Assembly: GCF_011516635.5 (NCBI RefSeq)
Contig: NZ_CP096255.1
Location: 6,942,501-7,006,500 of the forward strand
Length of the DNA: 64,000 nt
DNA from: Bradyrhizobium barranii subsp. apii
Lineage (GTDB): Bacteria; Pseudomonadota; Alphaproteobacteria; Rhizobiales; Xanthobacteraceae
Direction: 5' to 3'
Positions 52,176-61,208 of this stretch are shown here, one piece after another; the stretch's first letter is position 1, and every line of letters begins with the position of its first letter. Position numbers and translations under genes: made by a program. The notes beneath the pieces are model-generated. The model ran no database searches, was not told where the DNA came from, and worked only from the letters and a program-made list of their open reading frames with translations.

Positions 52176-53518
52176 ATGGCCCAGACTGAGGTCTCCGGCG
52201 CACCGGTCGTCACATCGATGCAGGTGATCCCGGTCGCGGGCCGCGACAGCATGCTCCTCAATCTGAGCGGCGCGCACGCGCCGTTCTTCACCCGCAACAT
52301 CGTCATCCTCACCGACAATTCCGGACACACCGGCGTCGGCGAGGTACCGGGCGGGCAAAAGATCTGGCAGACGCTCCAGGATGCCCGCGATCTCGTGATC
52401 GGCAAGACCGTCGGCGCGATGAACAACATCCTTGCCGACGTCCGCACGGCGTTCGCCGACCGAGATGCCGGCGGCCGCGGCAAGCAGACGTTCGACCTGC
52501 GCGTGATGATCCATGCGGTCACGGCGATCGAGTCCGCACTGCTCGACCTGCTCGGCCAGCACCTCAACCTGCCCGTCGCCGCACTGCTCGGCGAAGGCCA
52601 GCAGCGCAAGAGCGTCGAGACGCTCGGCTATCTCTTCTTCGTCGGCGACCGGCGCAAGAGCAAGCTTGACTACGTCAGCGGCGAGACCGGCAAGCCCGAA
52701 TGGTTCAACCTGCGCCACCAGGAGGCGATGACGCCGGAGACCGTGGTGCGGCTCGCGGAAGCCACCCACGACCACTATGGCTTCGCCGACTTCAAGCTCA
52801 AGGGGGCGTGCTCCGCGGCGAGCAGGAGATCGAGGCCGTCACCGCCATCGCAAAACGCTTCCCCGACGCACGCGTCACGCTCGACCCCAACGGCGCATGG
52901 TCGCTCGACGAGGCCATCAGCCTCTGCAAGGGCATGCACGGCATTCTTGCCTATGCCGAGGATCCCTGCGGCGCCGAAGCCGGCTTCTCGGGTCGCGAGA
53001 TCATGGCCGAGTTCCGCCGTGCCACGGGCCTGCCGACCGCGACCAACATGATCGCGACCGACTGGCGCCAGCTCTCGCATGCGCTGCGCCTGGGCGCGGT
53101 GGACATTCCGCTGGCCGATCCCCACTTCTGGACCATGCAGGGCTCGGTGCGCGTCGCCCAGACCTGCCGCGACAATGGCTTGACCTGGGGCTCGCACTCC
53201 AACAATCACTTTGACATTTCGCTCGCGATGTTCACCCATGTCGGCGCCGCCGCGCCCGGCAAGGTCACCGCGATCGATACCCACTGGATCTGGCAGGACG
53301 GCCAGGCGCTGACCAAGGAGCCGCTCCAGATCAAGGGCGGCAGGATCGCCGTGCCCGAGCGGCCGGGCCTCGGCATCGAAATCGACCGCCCGGCCATCGA
53401 AACCGCGCATGAGCTTTACAAGAAGCATGGACTCGGCGCCCGCGATGACGCTACTGCCATGCAGGACCTGATCCCCGGCTGGACCTTTGACGACAAGCGT
53501 CCCTGCCTCGTGCGTTAA
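52176..53518 (+). pseudogene. gudD: glucarate dehydratase gene with a -1 frameshift
   Basis: Enolase-superfamily enzyme that removes water from D-glucarate. The first frame (52176) has the N-terminal lid and barrel start up to DFKLKG, which carries the KxK catalytic pair, then shifts at the G-run 52802-52806. The other frame continues GVLRGEQEIEAVTAIAKRF through LDPNGAW and AEDPCG (metal ligands) and HSNNHFDISL (catalytic His) to the stop at 53518. One extra G would restore KLKGGVLRGEQE. All catalytic residues survive, so the lesion is a single base. The total of about 448 residues is normal. Confidence 0.9.
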
Positions 53519-53537
53519 GAAAATCTCGGAGGACTAC

Positions 53538-54986
53538 ATGACTGCGATCCTGAAGAACTTCATCGGCGGCGAATGGGTCGACGGCTCCGGCGTCACCAAG
53601 AACATCAACCCCTCCAACACCAACGACCTCGTCGGCGAGTACGCCAAGGCCGACAAGGCGCAGACCGAGAAGGCGATCGCGGCAGCCAAGGCCGCCTTCC
53701 CGGCCTGGGCGCAGTCGACGCCGCAGGTGCGCTATGACGCGCTGAACAAGATTTCGCTCGAAATTATCGCCCGCAAGGAAGAGCTCGGCCGCCTGCTCGC
53801 CCGCGAGGAAGGCAAGACGCTCCCCGAGGGCATCGGCGAGGTCGCACGTGCCGGCCAGATCTTTGCGTTCTTCGCCGGCGAAGCCCTGCGCCTGATCGGC
53901 GAAAAGGGTGCCTCCGTCCGTCCCGGCCTCGACGTCGAGCTCACCCGTGAGCCGGTCGGCGTCATCGGCATGATCACGCCCTGGAATTTCCCGATCGCGA
54001 TCCCCGCCTGGAAGATCGCGCCCGCGCTCTGCTACGGCAACACCGTGGTGTTCAAGCCGGCCGAGCTGGTGCCGGGCTCGGGACATGCGCTGTCCGAGAT
54101 CATCACCCGCTCCGGCATTCCGGCCGGCGTGTTCAACCTCGTGGTCGGCTCCGGCTCCGTGGTCGGCCAGACCCTGCTCGATCACCCGGATGTGGCCGCG
54201 ATCTCCTTCACCGGCTCGGTGCAGACCGGCCGCAAGATCGCGCAGGCCTGCGTGCTCTCGAACCCGATGAAGAAGTTCCAGCTCGAGATGGGCGGCAAGA
54301 ATCCGCTGGTCGTGCTTGACGACGCCGACCTCAAGACCGCCGTCGAGGTCGCCGTCAACGGCGCCTATTTCTCGACCGGCCAGATCTGCACGGCGTCCTC
54401 CCGCCTGATCGTCACCGAAGGCATCCACGATCGTTTCGTTGCGGCGGTGGCCGAGCGCCTGAAGGGCCTGTCGGTGGACGACGCGCTGAAGGCCGGCGTA
54501 CATATCGGCCCCGTGGTCGACCAGAGCCAGCTCGACCAGGACCTGCGCTACATCAAGATCGGCCAGGACGAAGGCGCCAAGCTTGCCTTCGGCGGCGAGC
54601 TGCTCAAGCGCGAGACGCCCGGCCACTACCTCCAGCCGGCGCTGTTCACCGAGGCCAACAACAACATGCGCATCGCGCGTGAGGAAATCTTCGGCCCCGT
54701 CGCCGCCGTCATTCGCGCCAAGAACTACGAGGAAGCGCTGGCGATCTCCAACGACACCGAGTTCGGCCTCGCCTCGGGCATCTGCACGAGCAGCCTGAAA
54801 TACGCCTCGCACTACAAGCGCAACAGCGAGTCCGGCATGGTGATGGTCAATCTGCCGACCGCCGGCGTCGACTATCACGTGCCGTTCGGCGGCCGGAAGG
54901 GTTCGAGCTACGGCGCCCGCGAGCAGGGCTCCTATGCGCGCGAGTTCTACACCACGGTGAAGACCGCCTATACCTATCCGGGCTAA
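53538..54986 (+). CDS. 2-oxoglutarate-semialdehyde dehydrogenase (ALDH family)
   Basis: A 482-residue aldehyde dehydrogenase that oxidises 2,5-dioxopentanoate to 2-oxoglutarate. The cofactor motif TPWNFPIAIPAWKIAPAL, FTGSVQTGRKI, general-base Glu in QLEMGGKNPL and nucleophile Cys in STGQICTASSR are all present. ATG 53538 follows CGGAGGA by 4 bases. It completes the aldarate route after the DapA-family enzyme. Confidence 0.92.
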   Translation: MTAILKNFIGGEWVDGSGVTKNINPSNTNDLVGEYAKADKAQTEKAIAAAKAAFPAWAQSTPQVRYDALNKISLEIIARKEELGRLLAREEGKTLPEGIGEVARAGQIFAFFAGEALRLIGEKGASVRPGLDVELTREPVGVIGMITPWNFPIAIPAWKIAPALCYGNTVVFKPAELVPGSGHALSEIITRSGIPAGVFNLVVGSGSVVGQTLLDHPDVAAISFTGSVQTGRKIAQACVLSNPMKKFQLEMGGKNPLVVLDDADLKTAVEVAVNGAYFSTGQICTASSRLIVTEGIHDRFVAAVAERLKGLSVDDALKAGVHIGPVVDQSQLDQDLRYIKIGQDEGAKLAFGGELLKRETPGHYLQPALFTEANNNMRIAREEIFGPVAAVIRAKNYEEALAISNDTEFGLASGICTSSLKYASHYKRNSESGMVMVNLPTAGVDYHVPFGGRKGSSYGAREQGSYAREFYTTVKTAYTYPG

Positions 54987-55001
54987 CCACGGGGAAGATA
55001 T

Positions 55002-55091
55002 CGTAGGGTGGGCAAAGCGAAGCGTGCCCACCGCTTACGTTCGGTGTGAAGCATGGTGGGCACGGCGCGTTGCGCCTTTGCCCACCATACG
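55002..55091. repeat. palindromic intergenic element (GGGTGGGCAAAG type)
   Basis: CGTAGGGTGGGCAAAG at the left end pairs with CTTTGCCCACCATACG at the right, and GCGTGCCCACC pairs with GGTGGGCACGGC inside. It lies between the dehydrogenase and garD-like genes and would fold as a long hairpin in the mRNA. It differs from the other two palindromic elements in this window. Confidence 0.85.
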
Positions 55092-55115
55092 ACTTCAGTT
55101 TCTGAGGCAAAGCAG

Positions 55116-56657
55116 ATGGACCAGGACGTCGCAGCGAAAGAGCAGCCCCGCTACATCAAGCTCAACGAGCGCGACAATGTCGCGATCGTGGTCAATGATT
55201 TCGGGCTTCCCGCCGGCTCCCGCTTCGCCAGCGGGCTGACGCTGCGCGCCTTCGTGCCGCAAGGGCACAAGACAGCGCTGGTCGATATCGCGCAAGATCA
55301 ACCGATCATCCGCTACGGCGAGGTGATCGGCCACGCGTTGTCGCCGATCCTGGCCGGCGAATGGGTCGACGAAGCGCGCATCCGCATGCCGGAGGCCCCT
55401 GCCCTCGACAAGCTGGAAATCTCGACCGCCGTCCCCGCGCCGCTGCCGCCGCTCGAAGGCTTCACCTTCGAAGGCTTTCGCAACACCGACGGCTCGGTCG
55501 GAACGAAGAACATCCTCGGCATCTCCTCCTCCGTGCAATGCGTCAAGGGCACGATGGAATATGCCGTGAAGCGCATCCGCGCCGAACTGCTGCCGAAATA
55601 CCCGAACGTCGACGACGTCGTGCCGCTGACGCACGCCTATGGCTGCGGCGTCGCCATCAATGCCCCCGATGCGGTCGTTCCGATCCGCACGCTGCAGAAC
55701 ATCGCGCAGAACCCGAATTTCGGCGGCGAGATCCTGGTCATCAGCCTCGGCTGCGAAAAGCTCGCGCCCGAGCGGCTGGTGCCGGAAGGCGTCAGCGATG
55801 CCATCGTGCGCATGCAGGACGAAGCTTTCGACGGTTTTGGCGCCATCGTCGATGCGATCATGACCCAGGCTGAGGCTCGCCTGAAGATCCTCAACAAGCG
55901 CACCCGTGAGACCTGCCCCGCGGCCGATCTCGTCATCGGTCTGCAATGCGGCGGCAGCGACGCGTTTTCCGGTGTCACGGCCAACCCTGCACTCGGCTTC
56001 GCCGCCGATCTCCTGGTGCGTGCCGGCGCGACCGTGATGTTCTCGGAAGTGACCGAAGTGCGCGACGCGATCCAGCTGCTCACGCGGCGCGCCATCAACG
56101 AGGACGTCGGCCGCGCGCTGGTGCGCGAGATGGCCTGGTACGACTCTTATCTCGCCCGCGGCGGCGCCGATCGCAGCGCCAACACCACGCCCGGCAACAA
56201 GAAGGGCGGCCTCGCCAACATCGTCGAAAAGTCACTCGGCTCGATCGTCAAGTCCGGCTCGTCCGCCATCACCGGCGTGCTCTCGCCCGGCGAGAAGGCG
56301 ACGCAGAAAGGCATGCTGTTCGCGGCAACGCCCGCGTCCGACTTCATCTGCGGCACGCTCCAGCTCGCCTCCGGCATGACGCTGCAGGTGTTCACCACCG
56401 GCCGCGGCACGCCCTACGGCCTTGCCGCCGCGCCCGTGATCAAGGTCGCGACCCGCACCGAGCTCGCCCGCCGCTGGAAGGATTTGATCGACTTCGACGC
56501 CGGCGGCATCGCCACCGGCGAGAAGACCATCGAGGAAACCGGCTGGGACCTGTTCCGCCTGATCCTCGACGTCGCCAGTGGCCGCACAAAGCCGTGGTCG
56601 GACCGTTGGGGCATCCACAACGACCTCACGCTGATCAATCCGGCGCCGGTGACCTGA
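55116..56657 (+). CDS. garD: galactarate/altronate dehydratase (UxaA/GarD family)
   Basis: A 513-residue two-part dehydratase. The N-terminal SAF-like domain (residues about 10-100, DNVAIVVNDFGLPAG) precedes the catalytic domain with HAYGCGVAINAPDA, SLGCEKLAPERLV, GLQCGGSDAFSGVTANPALG and the C-terminal DFDAGGIATGEKTIEETGWD. GarD turns D-galactarate into 5-keto-4-deoxyglucarate, the substrate of the upstream DapA-family enzyme. ATG 55116 is chosen because the upstream frame is inside a palindromic element. Altronate specificity is the alternative but the neighbours favour galactarate. Confidence 0.85.
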   Translation: MDQDVAAKEQPRYIKLNERDNVAIVVNDFGLPAGSRFASGLTLRAFVPQGHKTALVDIAQDQPIIRYGEVIGHALSPILAGEWVDEARIRMPEAPALDKLEISTAVPAPLPPLEGFTFEGFRNTDGSVGTKNILGISSSVQCVKGTMEYAVKRIRAELLPKYPNVDDVVPLTHAYGCGVAINAPDAVVPIRTLQNIAQNPNFGGEILVISLGCEKLAPERLVPEGVSDAIVRMQDEAFDGFGAIVDAIMTQAEARLKILNKRTRETCPAADLVIGLQCGGSDAFSGVTANPALGFAADLLVRAGATVMFSEVTEVRDAIQLLTRRAINEDVGRALVREMAWYDSYLARGGADRSANTTPGNKKGGLANIVEKSLGSIVKSGSSAITGVLSPGEKATQKGMLFAATPASDFICGTLQLASGMTLQVFTTGRGTPYGLAAAPVIKVATRTELARRWKDLIDFDAGGIATGEKTIEETGWDLFRLILDVASGRTKPWSDRWGIHNDLTLINPAPVT

Positions 56658-56673
56658 AACCGGCCAACCGGCC

Positions 56674-57414
56674 TCACTGACCGTCGATCAGGTGCATGTC
56701 GCCTAGCGTGACGGGCAAGCTGCGCGTGATGAGATCCGTGATCGCCGCGCGTAGCCGTTCGCTCGCAGCCGGCCCCTCGAACGTCGCGTCGATCGGCCCG
56801 CTGGGTCCGGCGAGCCGCATGGTCCCCGTGTTGTCGAGCGGCGCGGCCGCCCGCTTCTCGATCAAGTCGAACGACTTGCCGTCGATCACGCGCACCTCGT
56901 ACAGCGCGTGGATCAGGCCGTAATCCGCAAGCAGCGTCCGATATTGGGCGAGCCCGATGCCCTCGACGTTGCGGCCGTTGCCGAGCTTCGATCTGGCCCG
57001 GGTGATGACGATGTACGCATCCAACCCCTGCGGCGCGACATCGCTGCGAACCAGCTCCTTGAACGGATCGCTGCGCAGGAGATTGACGGGCGCAACCGCC
57101 GAATCCCTGATCGCGGCAAACGCGGCGCGTCGATAGCTCACCGCCTGCACGCGAAAGCGTCCACCGAGCAGCTTCGTCGCCTGCTGGACGATCAGCTCGT
57201 CCAGCCCCCAAGCGCTGATCGAGAGGCTTTGCCCGGCGTTGCCGAGCGCAATCAGGCCGGCTTGCGTCAGGCTCATCTCGTCGCCGATGGCCGAGACGAT
57301 GCCGACGGTCTTGATCGCCTGGAGCCGGGTCGCGCGCGTCTCGAACGCCGCGGCCGCGCCGAGGGCGATGCAAGCGATCGCCAGGCCAACCCATAGAAAA
57401 GCAATGCGGCGCAT
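56674..57414 (-). CDS. hypothetical exported or anchored protein
   Basis: A 246-residue protein with an N-terminal hydrophobic segment (IAFLWVGLAIACIALGAAAA) and a soluble remainder with alpha/beta character (VGIVSAIGDEMSLTQ, AYIVITRARSKLGNGRN, LIHALYEVRVIDGKSFDLIE). I recognise no family. It lies 6 bases past the MipA/OmpV-like gene on the same strand and so is co-transcribed, which suggests an envelope role. Confidence 0.7.
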   Translation of the reverse strand: MRRIAFLWVGLAIACIALGAAAAFETRATRLQAIKTVGIVSAIGDEMSLTQAGLIALGNAGQSLSISAWGLDELIVQQATKLLGGRFRVQAVSYRRAAFAAIRDSAVAPVNLLRSDPFKELVRSDVAPQGLDAYIVITRARSKLGNGRNVEGIGLAQYRTLLADYGLIHALYEVRVIDGKSFDLIEKRAAAPLDNTGTMRLAGPSGPIDATFEGPAASERLRAAITDLITRSLPVTLGDMHLIDGQ

Positions 57415-57420
57415 GGTGAC

Positions 57421-58308
57421 CTATCGAATCCTGAAATCGAACGAATAGGACGCACCGAGGCCGATCGTCGTCTGGTTCGACGATCCCCGCAGCTTCACGA
57501 GCGGGCTGTCTGCGGCGTCGCCCAGCAGCTTCTCATACTCGATATAGGCATGGACTTCCCACTGCGGATTGATGCGATAGGAGATCTGGCTGCCGAAGCC
57601 GACCGAATGCGCACCGCCCCTAGTGTCGTACATCGGCAGTCCCGACGCCATCGCCTGCGTGGCGTCGACGCCGAAATAGGGCGCGGTCGCCTTGGTGCTT
57701 TTCCAGGTGAAGCGCGGGCCGGCCGAGATCGTGAGCCTTTGGATCAGCGGCACGATGACGTCGGCGGAGACATCGGCGACCGTGCCGGTATGACCGCCCA
57801 TGCCCTGGCGCAATTCACTGCGCAGGCGCAGCCAGTCGACCGGGAAATATTCGACGAACCCGCCGAGCTCGTATGCGGCCTTGACGTCGCCAAGGCCGGT
57901 CAGCTCGGCATATTTGTCGCTCTTGCGCGACGCGACGTATTTGAACGCGGGGCCGGCGCGAAAATTGCCGACGTCGAGCAGCGCGATGCTGGCGCTGTCG
58001 CGGGGCCCGCGAAACTGGTCGACCGATCCGGCACGACGGATGGAGAAGATCGGGATCGGCATGAGTTTCCCGTTCTTCGATCCGACGAAATCCGGAGTGT
58101 ACTCTCCGCCGATGCCGACCATGACGGTCCAGTTGCCGGAGGGCGAAGGCAGCATCGGCACGTCGAACGGCGGAGCCGGCAGCGTGAACGCCGTCTGCGC
58201 CGATGCGGACTGCGCGATCACCATGATTGTACCGAGTGCGGCAAGACACGCGGTCGTCCGCCGCGCATTCACCGTGAGGCGGAGAGCGGCTTCGTCAAAA
58301 TGCTTCAT
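57421..58308 (-). CDS. MipA/OmpV-family outer-membrane protein
   Basis: A 295-residue protein: an N-terminal signal (ACLAALGTIMVIAQSASA), then a beta-rich body with alternate hydrophobic residues that ends in an aromatic strand (GLGASYSFDFRIR). The motif GNWTVMVGIGGEYTPDFVGS is typical of MipA, a scaffold of murein hydrolase complexes, and OmpV porins. It is first of a two-gene unit, with a gap of 347 bases to the divergent response regulator. Confidence 0.85.
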   Translation of the reverse strand: MKHFDEAALRLTVNARRTTACLAALGTIMVIAQSASAQTAFTLPAPPFDVPMLPSPSGNWTVMVGIGGEYTPDFVGSKNGKLMPIPIFSIRRAGSVDQFRGPRDSASIALLDVGNFRAGPAFKYVASRKSDKYAELTGLGDVKAAYELGGFVEYFPVDWLRLRSELRQGMGGHTGTVADVSADVIVPLIQRLTISAGPRFTWKSTKATAPYFGVDATQAMASGLPMYDTRGGAHSVGFGSQISYRINPQWEVHAYIEYEKLLGDAADSPLVKLRGSSNQTTIGLGASYSFDFRIR

Positions 58309-58655
58309 TACGGGGCCCCGGACCGGCCTTGCTGGCCTGGTCGACTCGTGTGGTTAGGAGCCACAGCATGTGGTCCGGCAAAATTGCCCCAAGATTGCAA
58401 GGCGCAGACAGCGCCCCGATCCATTCGCGGCGCATGCCGGGCGCGCCGCCGGATCAATATTGCCCGAACATTGCCGGGCCGCGCTCACGCTCGCAAACTT
58501 TGAACGCTAGGGCCGGTCTGCGCCCGCGTTCCTGCCTTTTATTCGCCAAGCTCGCTGCCTTAATGGGAACCCTGCGCACGAGCCGGAACGCCAGACTTCG
58601 GCCAGGGAGCGTCACGCTCAGGGTTTTGTTGCCCCAGCAGAGTCAAGGACGTCCC
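58309..58655. other. 347-bp divergent promoter region
   Basis: No gene, repeat or strong binding site seen. The frame is open on the plus strand through this region into the response regulator, but its composition is Arg/Pro-rich and unlike a protein. It should contain the promoters of both the two-component system and the MipA/OmpV-like gene. Confidence 0.5.
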
Positions 58656-59336
58656 GTGCGCTCCCTAGTAATCGAAGACGAACCGCAGATCGGCGCCTAT
58701 GTCAGCCGCCTGCTCGGACAATTGCACGGCATTGTCGACGTCGTCGGCTCGATTGCCGATGCCCGTCAGGCGCTGGACAATTTCAAATATGATCTCGCGA
58801 TCATCGACCGGATGCTGCCCGATGGAGATGCGCTCCAGGTGGTGACGGCGCTGAGCCGATCGGCGGACCGTCCCGCGATCATCATGCTGACCTCCAAGGA
58901 CGCCAAGGAGGATGTCGTCGACGGTCTCAATGGCGGCGCCGACGACTATCTCGGCAAGCCGTTCGAGCCGCAGGAGCTCATTGCGCGGGTGCGCGCCGTG
59001 TTGCGGCGCCCCCGGCAACTCGCGCCCTCGGTGCTGTCGCTCGGCAATGTCGAGCTGCATCTCGGCAGCAACGAAGCGGTGGTCGCCGACACGAAAATCC
59101 TGCTGCGCCGGCGCGAGGCGCTGATCCTCGGAGCGCTCCTGATGCGCCGCGACCGCGTCATCACCCGCGCCGCCCTGATCGAGGAGATCTACGGCTTCGA
59201 CGACGAGATCGAATCCAACACGCTCGAAGCGCAGGTCTCGCGCTTGCGGAAGAAACTGACCGAGCTCGGCGGCGATGTCGAGATCCGCAGCATGCGGGGC
59301 ATCGGCTACATCCTGCGGCTGGCAACACCGCGATGA
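58656..59336 (+). CDS. OmpR-family response regulator
   Basis: A 226-residue regulator: receiver domain with acidic pocket VIEDEPQIG, phospho-acceptor Asp in AIIDRMLPDGDA, Thr in IIMLTSKD and Lys in GKPFEPQEL, then an OmpR winged helix (LEAQVSRLRKKLTEL, SMRGIGYILRL). It begins with GTG 58656, preceded by AAGGA. It overlaps the kinase start by 4 bases. Target genes are unknown; the divergent MipA/OmpV-like gene is a natural candidate. Confidence 0.92.
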   Translation: MRSLVIEDEPQIGAYVSRLLGQLHGIVDVVGSIADARQALDNFKYDLAIIDRMLPDGDALQVVTALSRSADRPAIIMLTSKDAKEDVVDGLNGGADDYLGKPFEPQELIARVRAVLRRPRQLAPSVLSLGNVELHLGSNEAVVADTKILLRRREALILGALLMRRDRVITRAALIEEIYGFDDEIESNTLEAQVSRLRKKLTELGGDVEIRSMRGIGYILRLATPR

Positions 59337-60697
59337 CGTCGATTGCCCGAACGTTTGCGCTGTCGCTCGGCATCGCCGCGACGACGATCTTCCTGATCAT
59401 GCTCGGTGTCTTCATCTGGCGTTACCCGATGGAGGAACGCGAGTTCAGGGCTTGCCGCATTGTGGTCGCCGTTCTCGATCGCGCTACGGTGATCGAAGGG
59501 CAAAACCTGACGGTACGCCCGACTCCCGCCCTCGAGGAGCTTAAAGCGGACAGCCCGAACCTCTGGTACGTCTTGTCCGCGGGCGATCTGGTCAGCGAAT
59601 ACGGGAGCGAACGCCGGCCCACCCTCCCCTTCGCGTTTCCCTATCACGGGCCGATCGGCTCGTCCGTCTTCAGCACACTCGACCAGAAGAACACCTTTTG
59701 TCTCGCCGTCGTGCAACGGGGCTCGTTGCAGCTTACGATGATGGTCGGCGAACCCAAGGTCCGCTTCGGCCGGATTGCAAGGAACTTCCTTGTCCGCAGC
59801 ATTTTCGCGATCATCACGCTGGCGCTGGCCTTTGCGGCGACGGTCGCCATCGGCTCAATGCTGGCCGCACGGTTCGTCTCGCGCGGCATCGAACGGGTGG
59901 CGCGTCGCGCGCTCGCGATCGACCCAGCGGCCCCGCAGGGCCTGATATCCCTGTCCGAAGTCCCCACCGAGCTGAAGCCGCTGGTCGCAGCACTGAACCG
60001 CGCCTTCGGCGAGATCGACGCCTACATCAGGATGCAACGCCGCTTTCTCGGCAATGCCGCCCATCAGCTGCGCACGCCGCTCACGCTGCTGCGCGCGAAA
60101 ATCGAGGACGTGCCCGAGCCGGCGCTGAGGGTGGAATTGGTGCGCGACGTCCGCCGCTTGACGTCGCTGGTCTCCGCCATGCTTGACCTCGCGCGATTGC
60201 AAAATCACGCGATCGAGAAGCGACCGATCGATCTTGCCGAGATCACGCTGGACGTGCTGGCCGATTTCAGCCCCTCGGCGCTGGACGCCGACATAGAGCT
60301 TGCGCTGGAGCACGCCGAAGAAGGTCCGTTCCTGGTGCAGGGCGTCGACGCCGCGGTACGCAGTGCGCTTGCCAATCTCGTCGGCAACGCGCTCATCCAC
60401 GCCCATGGTGCGCGGCGCATCGTCGCCACGCTCAGCCGCGGCGACATCTCGATCGACGATGACGGCGCGGGCCTGCCCGACGGTGCGGAGCACAGGCTGC
60501 TCGAGCCATTTCAGACCGGCAACAGCGCGGGCGACGGCGCCGGCCTCGGCCTGTCGATCGTCCGCGAGATCATGGCCGCGCACGGCGGAGAGCTGGTCAT
60601 CTCCTCCGCGCCGGGCCGCGGCACGACGATGAGCTTGCGCTTTCCCGAGGCCACCGCGACGACCAGATCGCCGCACCTCGATCTGCAAACGGGCTGA
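59333..60697 (+). CDS. sensor histidine kinase
   Basis: A 454-residue membrane kinase. Helices at about 5-30 and 145-175 flank a periplasmic sensor of about 115 residues. HAMP follows (ASRFVSRGIERVARRAL-like), then H box NAAHQLRTPLTLLRAK with the phospho-His, N box SALANLVGNALIHA, G1 ISIDDDGAGLPD and G2 GDGAGLGLSIVREIM. The partner is the response regulator it overlaps by ATGA. Confidence 0.92.
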   Translation: MTSIARTFALSLGIAATTIFLIMLGVFIWRYPMEEREFRACRIVVAVLDRATVIEGQNLTVRPTPALEELKADSPNLWYVLSAGDLVSEYGSERRPTLPFAFPYHGPIGSSVFSTLDQKNTFCLAVVQRGSLQLTMMVGEPKVRFGRIARNFLVRSIFAIITLALAFAATVAIGSMLAARFVSRGIERVARRALAIDPAAPQGLISLSEVPTELKPLVAALNRAFGEIDAYIRMQRRFLGNAAHQLRTPLTLLRAKIEDVPEPALRVELVRDVRRLTSLVSAMLDLARLQNHAIEKRPIDLAEITLDVLADFSPSALDADIELALEHAEEGPFLVQGVDAAVRSALANLVGNALIHAHGARRIVATLSRGDISIDDDGAGLPDGAEHRLLEPFQTGNSAGDGAGLGLSIVREIMAAHGGELVISSAPGRGTTMSLRFPEATATTRSPHLDLQTG

Positions 60698-60890
60698 CGA
60701 GCCGCTTCTAGCCCTTCGGCGAAACCGTCCGGAAACATTGGCGTGGAAAACTTCTTCCGCGTTTCACGTCTGTCGCATCACGCAATCAAATAGATCCGCC
60801 GCCGGCGGTCGAATGTTCGCACACAAGCGAACCTGGCGCGGCATCGCCGCGACCAAACCTCCGATTGCCATCTTCCACGGAGATTTTCCA

Positions 60891-61160
60891 ATGCGCGTTC
60901 TTTCAATGATTGCCGTTGCCGGCGCCCTGATTGCGAGCTCGGCCGGTGCATTTGCCAGCGAGCTTCCCTCTTACGAAGTGAAGTCGTTTCCGATTTCGAC
61001 GACCCAAGTGCAGGTTCTCGGCGGCGCCGGAGTCGAGGAGCAGTCGGCTGCGCCCGCGATGATCGTCGCCGGCATGCCCGCCTCGCCCGCGCAGATGTCG
61101 GTGCTGTCGCCGCGCGTCAAGCGGCTGGCGAGCGCCAACGCCACGAGCGAAGAACGCTGA
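60891..61160 (+). CDS. small exported hypothetical protein
   Basis: An 89-residue protein with a good Sec signal (SMIAVAGALIASSAGAFA, cleaved before SELPSYEV), leaving a mature part of about 67 residues with VLGGAGVEEQSAAP. The start at 60891 has GGAG 9 bases before it; the longer frame from 60738 would bury the signal. Such small alphaproteobacterial exported proteins have no known role. Confidence 0.7.
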   Translation: MRVLSMIAVAGALIASSAGAFASELPSYEVKSFPISTTQVQVLGGAGVEEQSAAPAMIVAGMPASPAQMSVLSPRVKRLASANATSEER

Positions 61161-61208
61161 GACAGTTTTCGACCCCGGCTGCCCTTGCCGGGGTCGTCGC
61201 TCCCGCCG

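Noticed and set aside
52802..52806. Phase-variable G tract in gudD
   Set aside because: Only five Gs; phase-variable tracts are usually longer, and the gene is metabolic rather than surface-exposed.
61170..61196. Hairpin (10-bp stem) as a terminator between convergent genes
   Set aside because: A good stem but no T tract in either direction, so I do not list it as a terminator.
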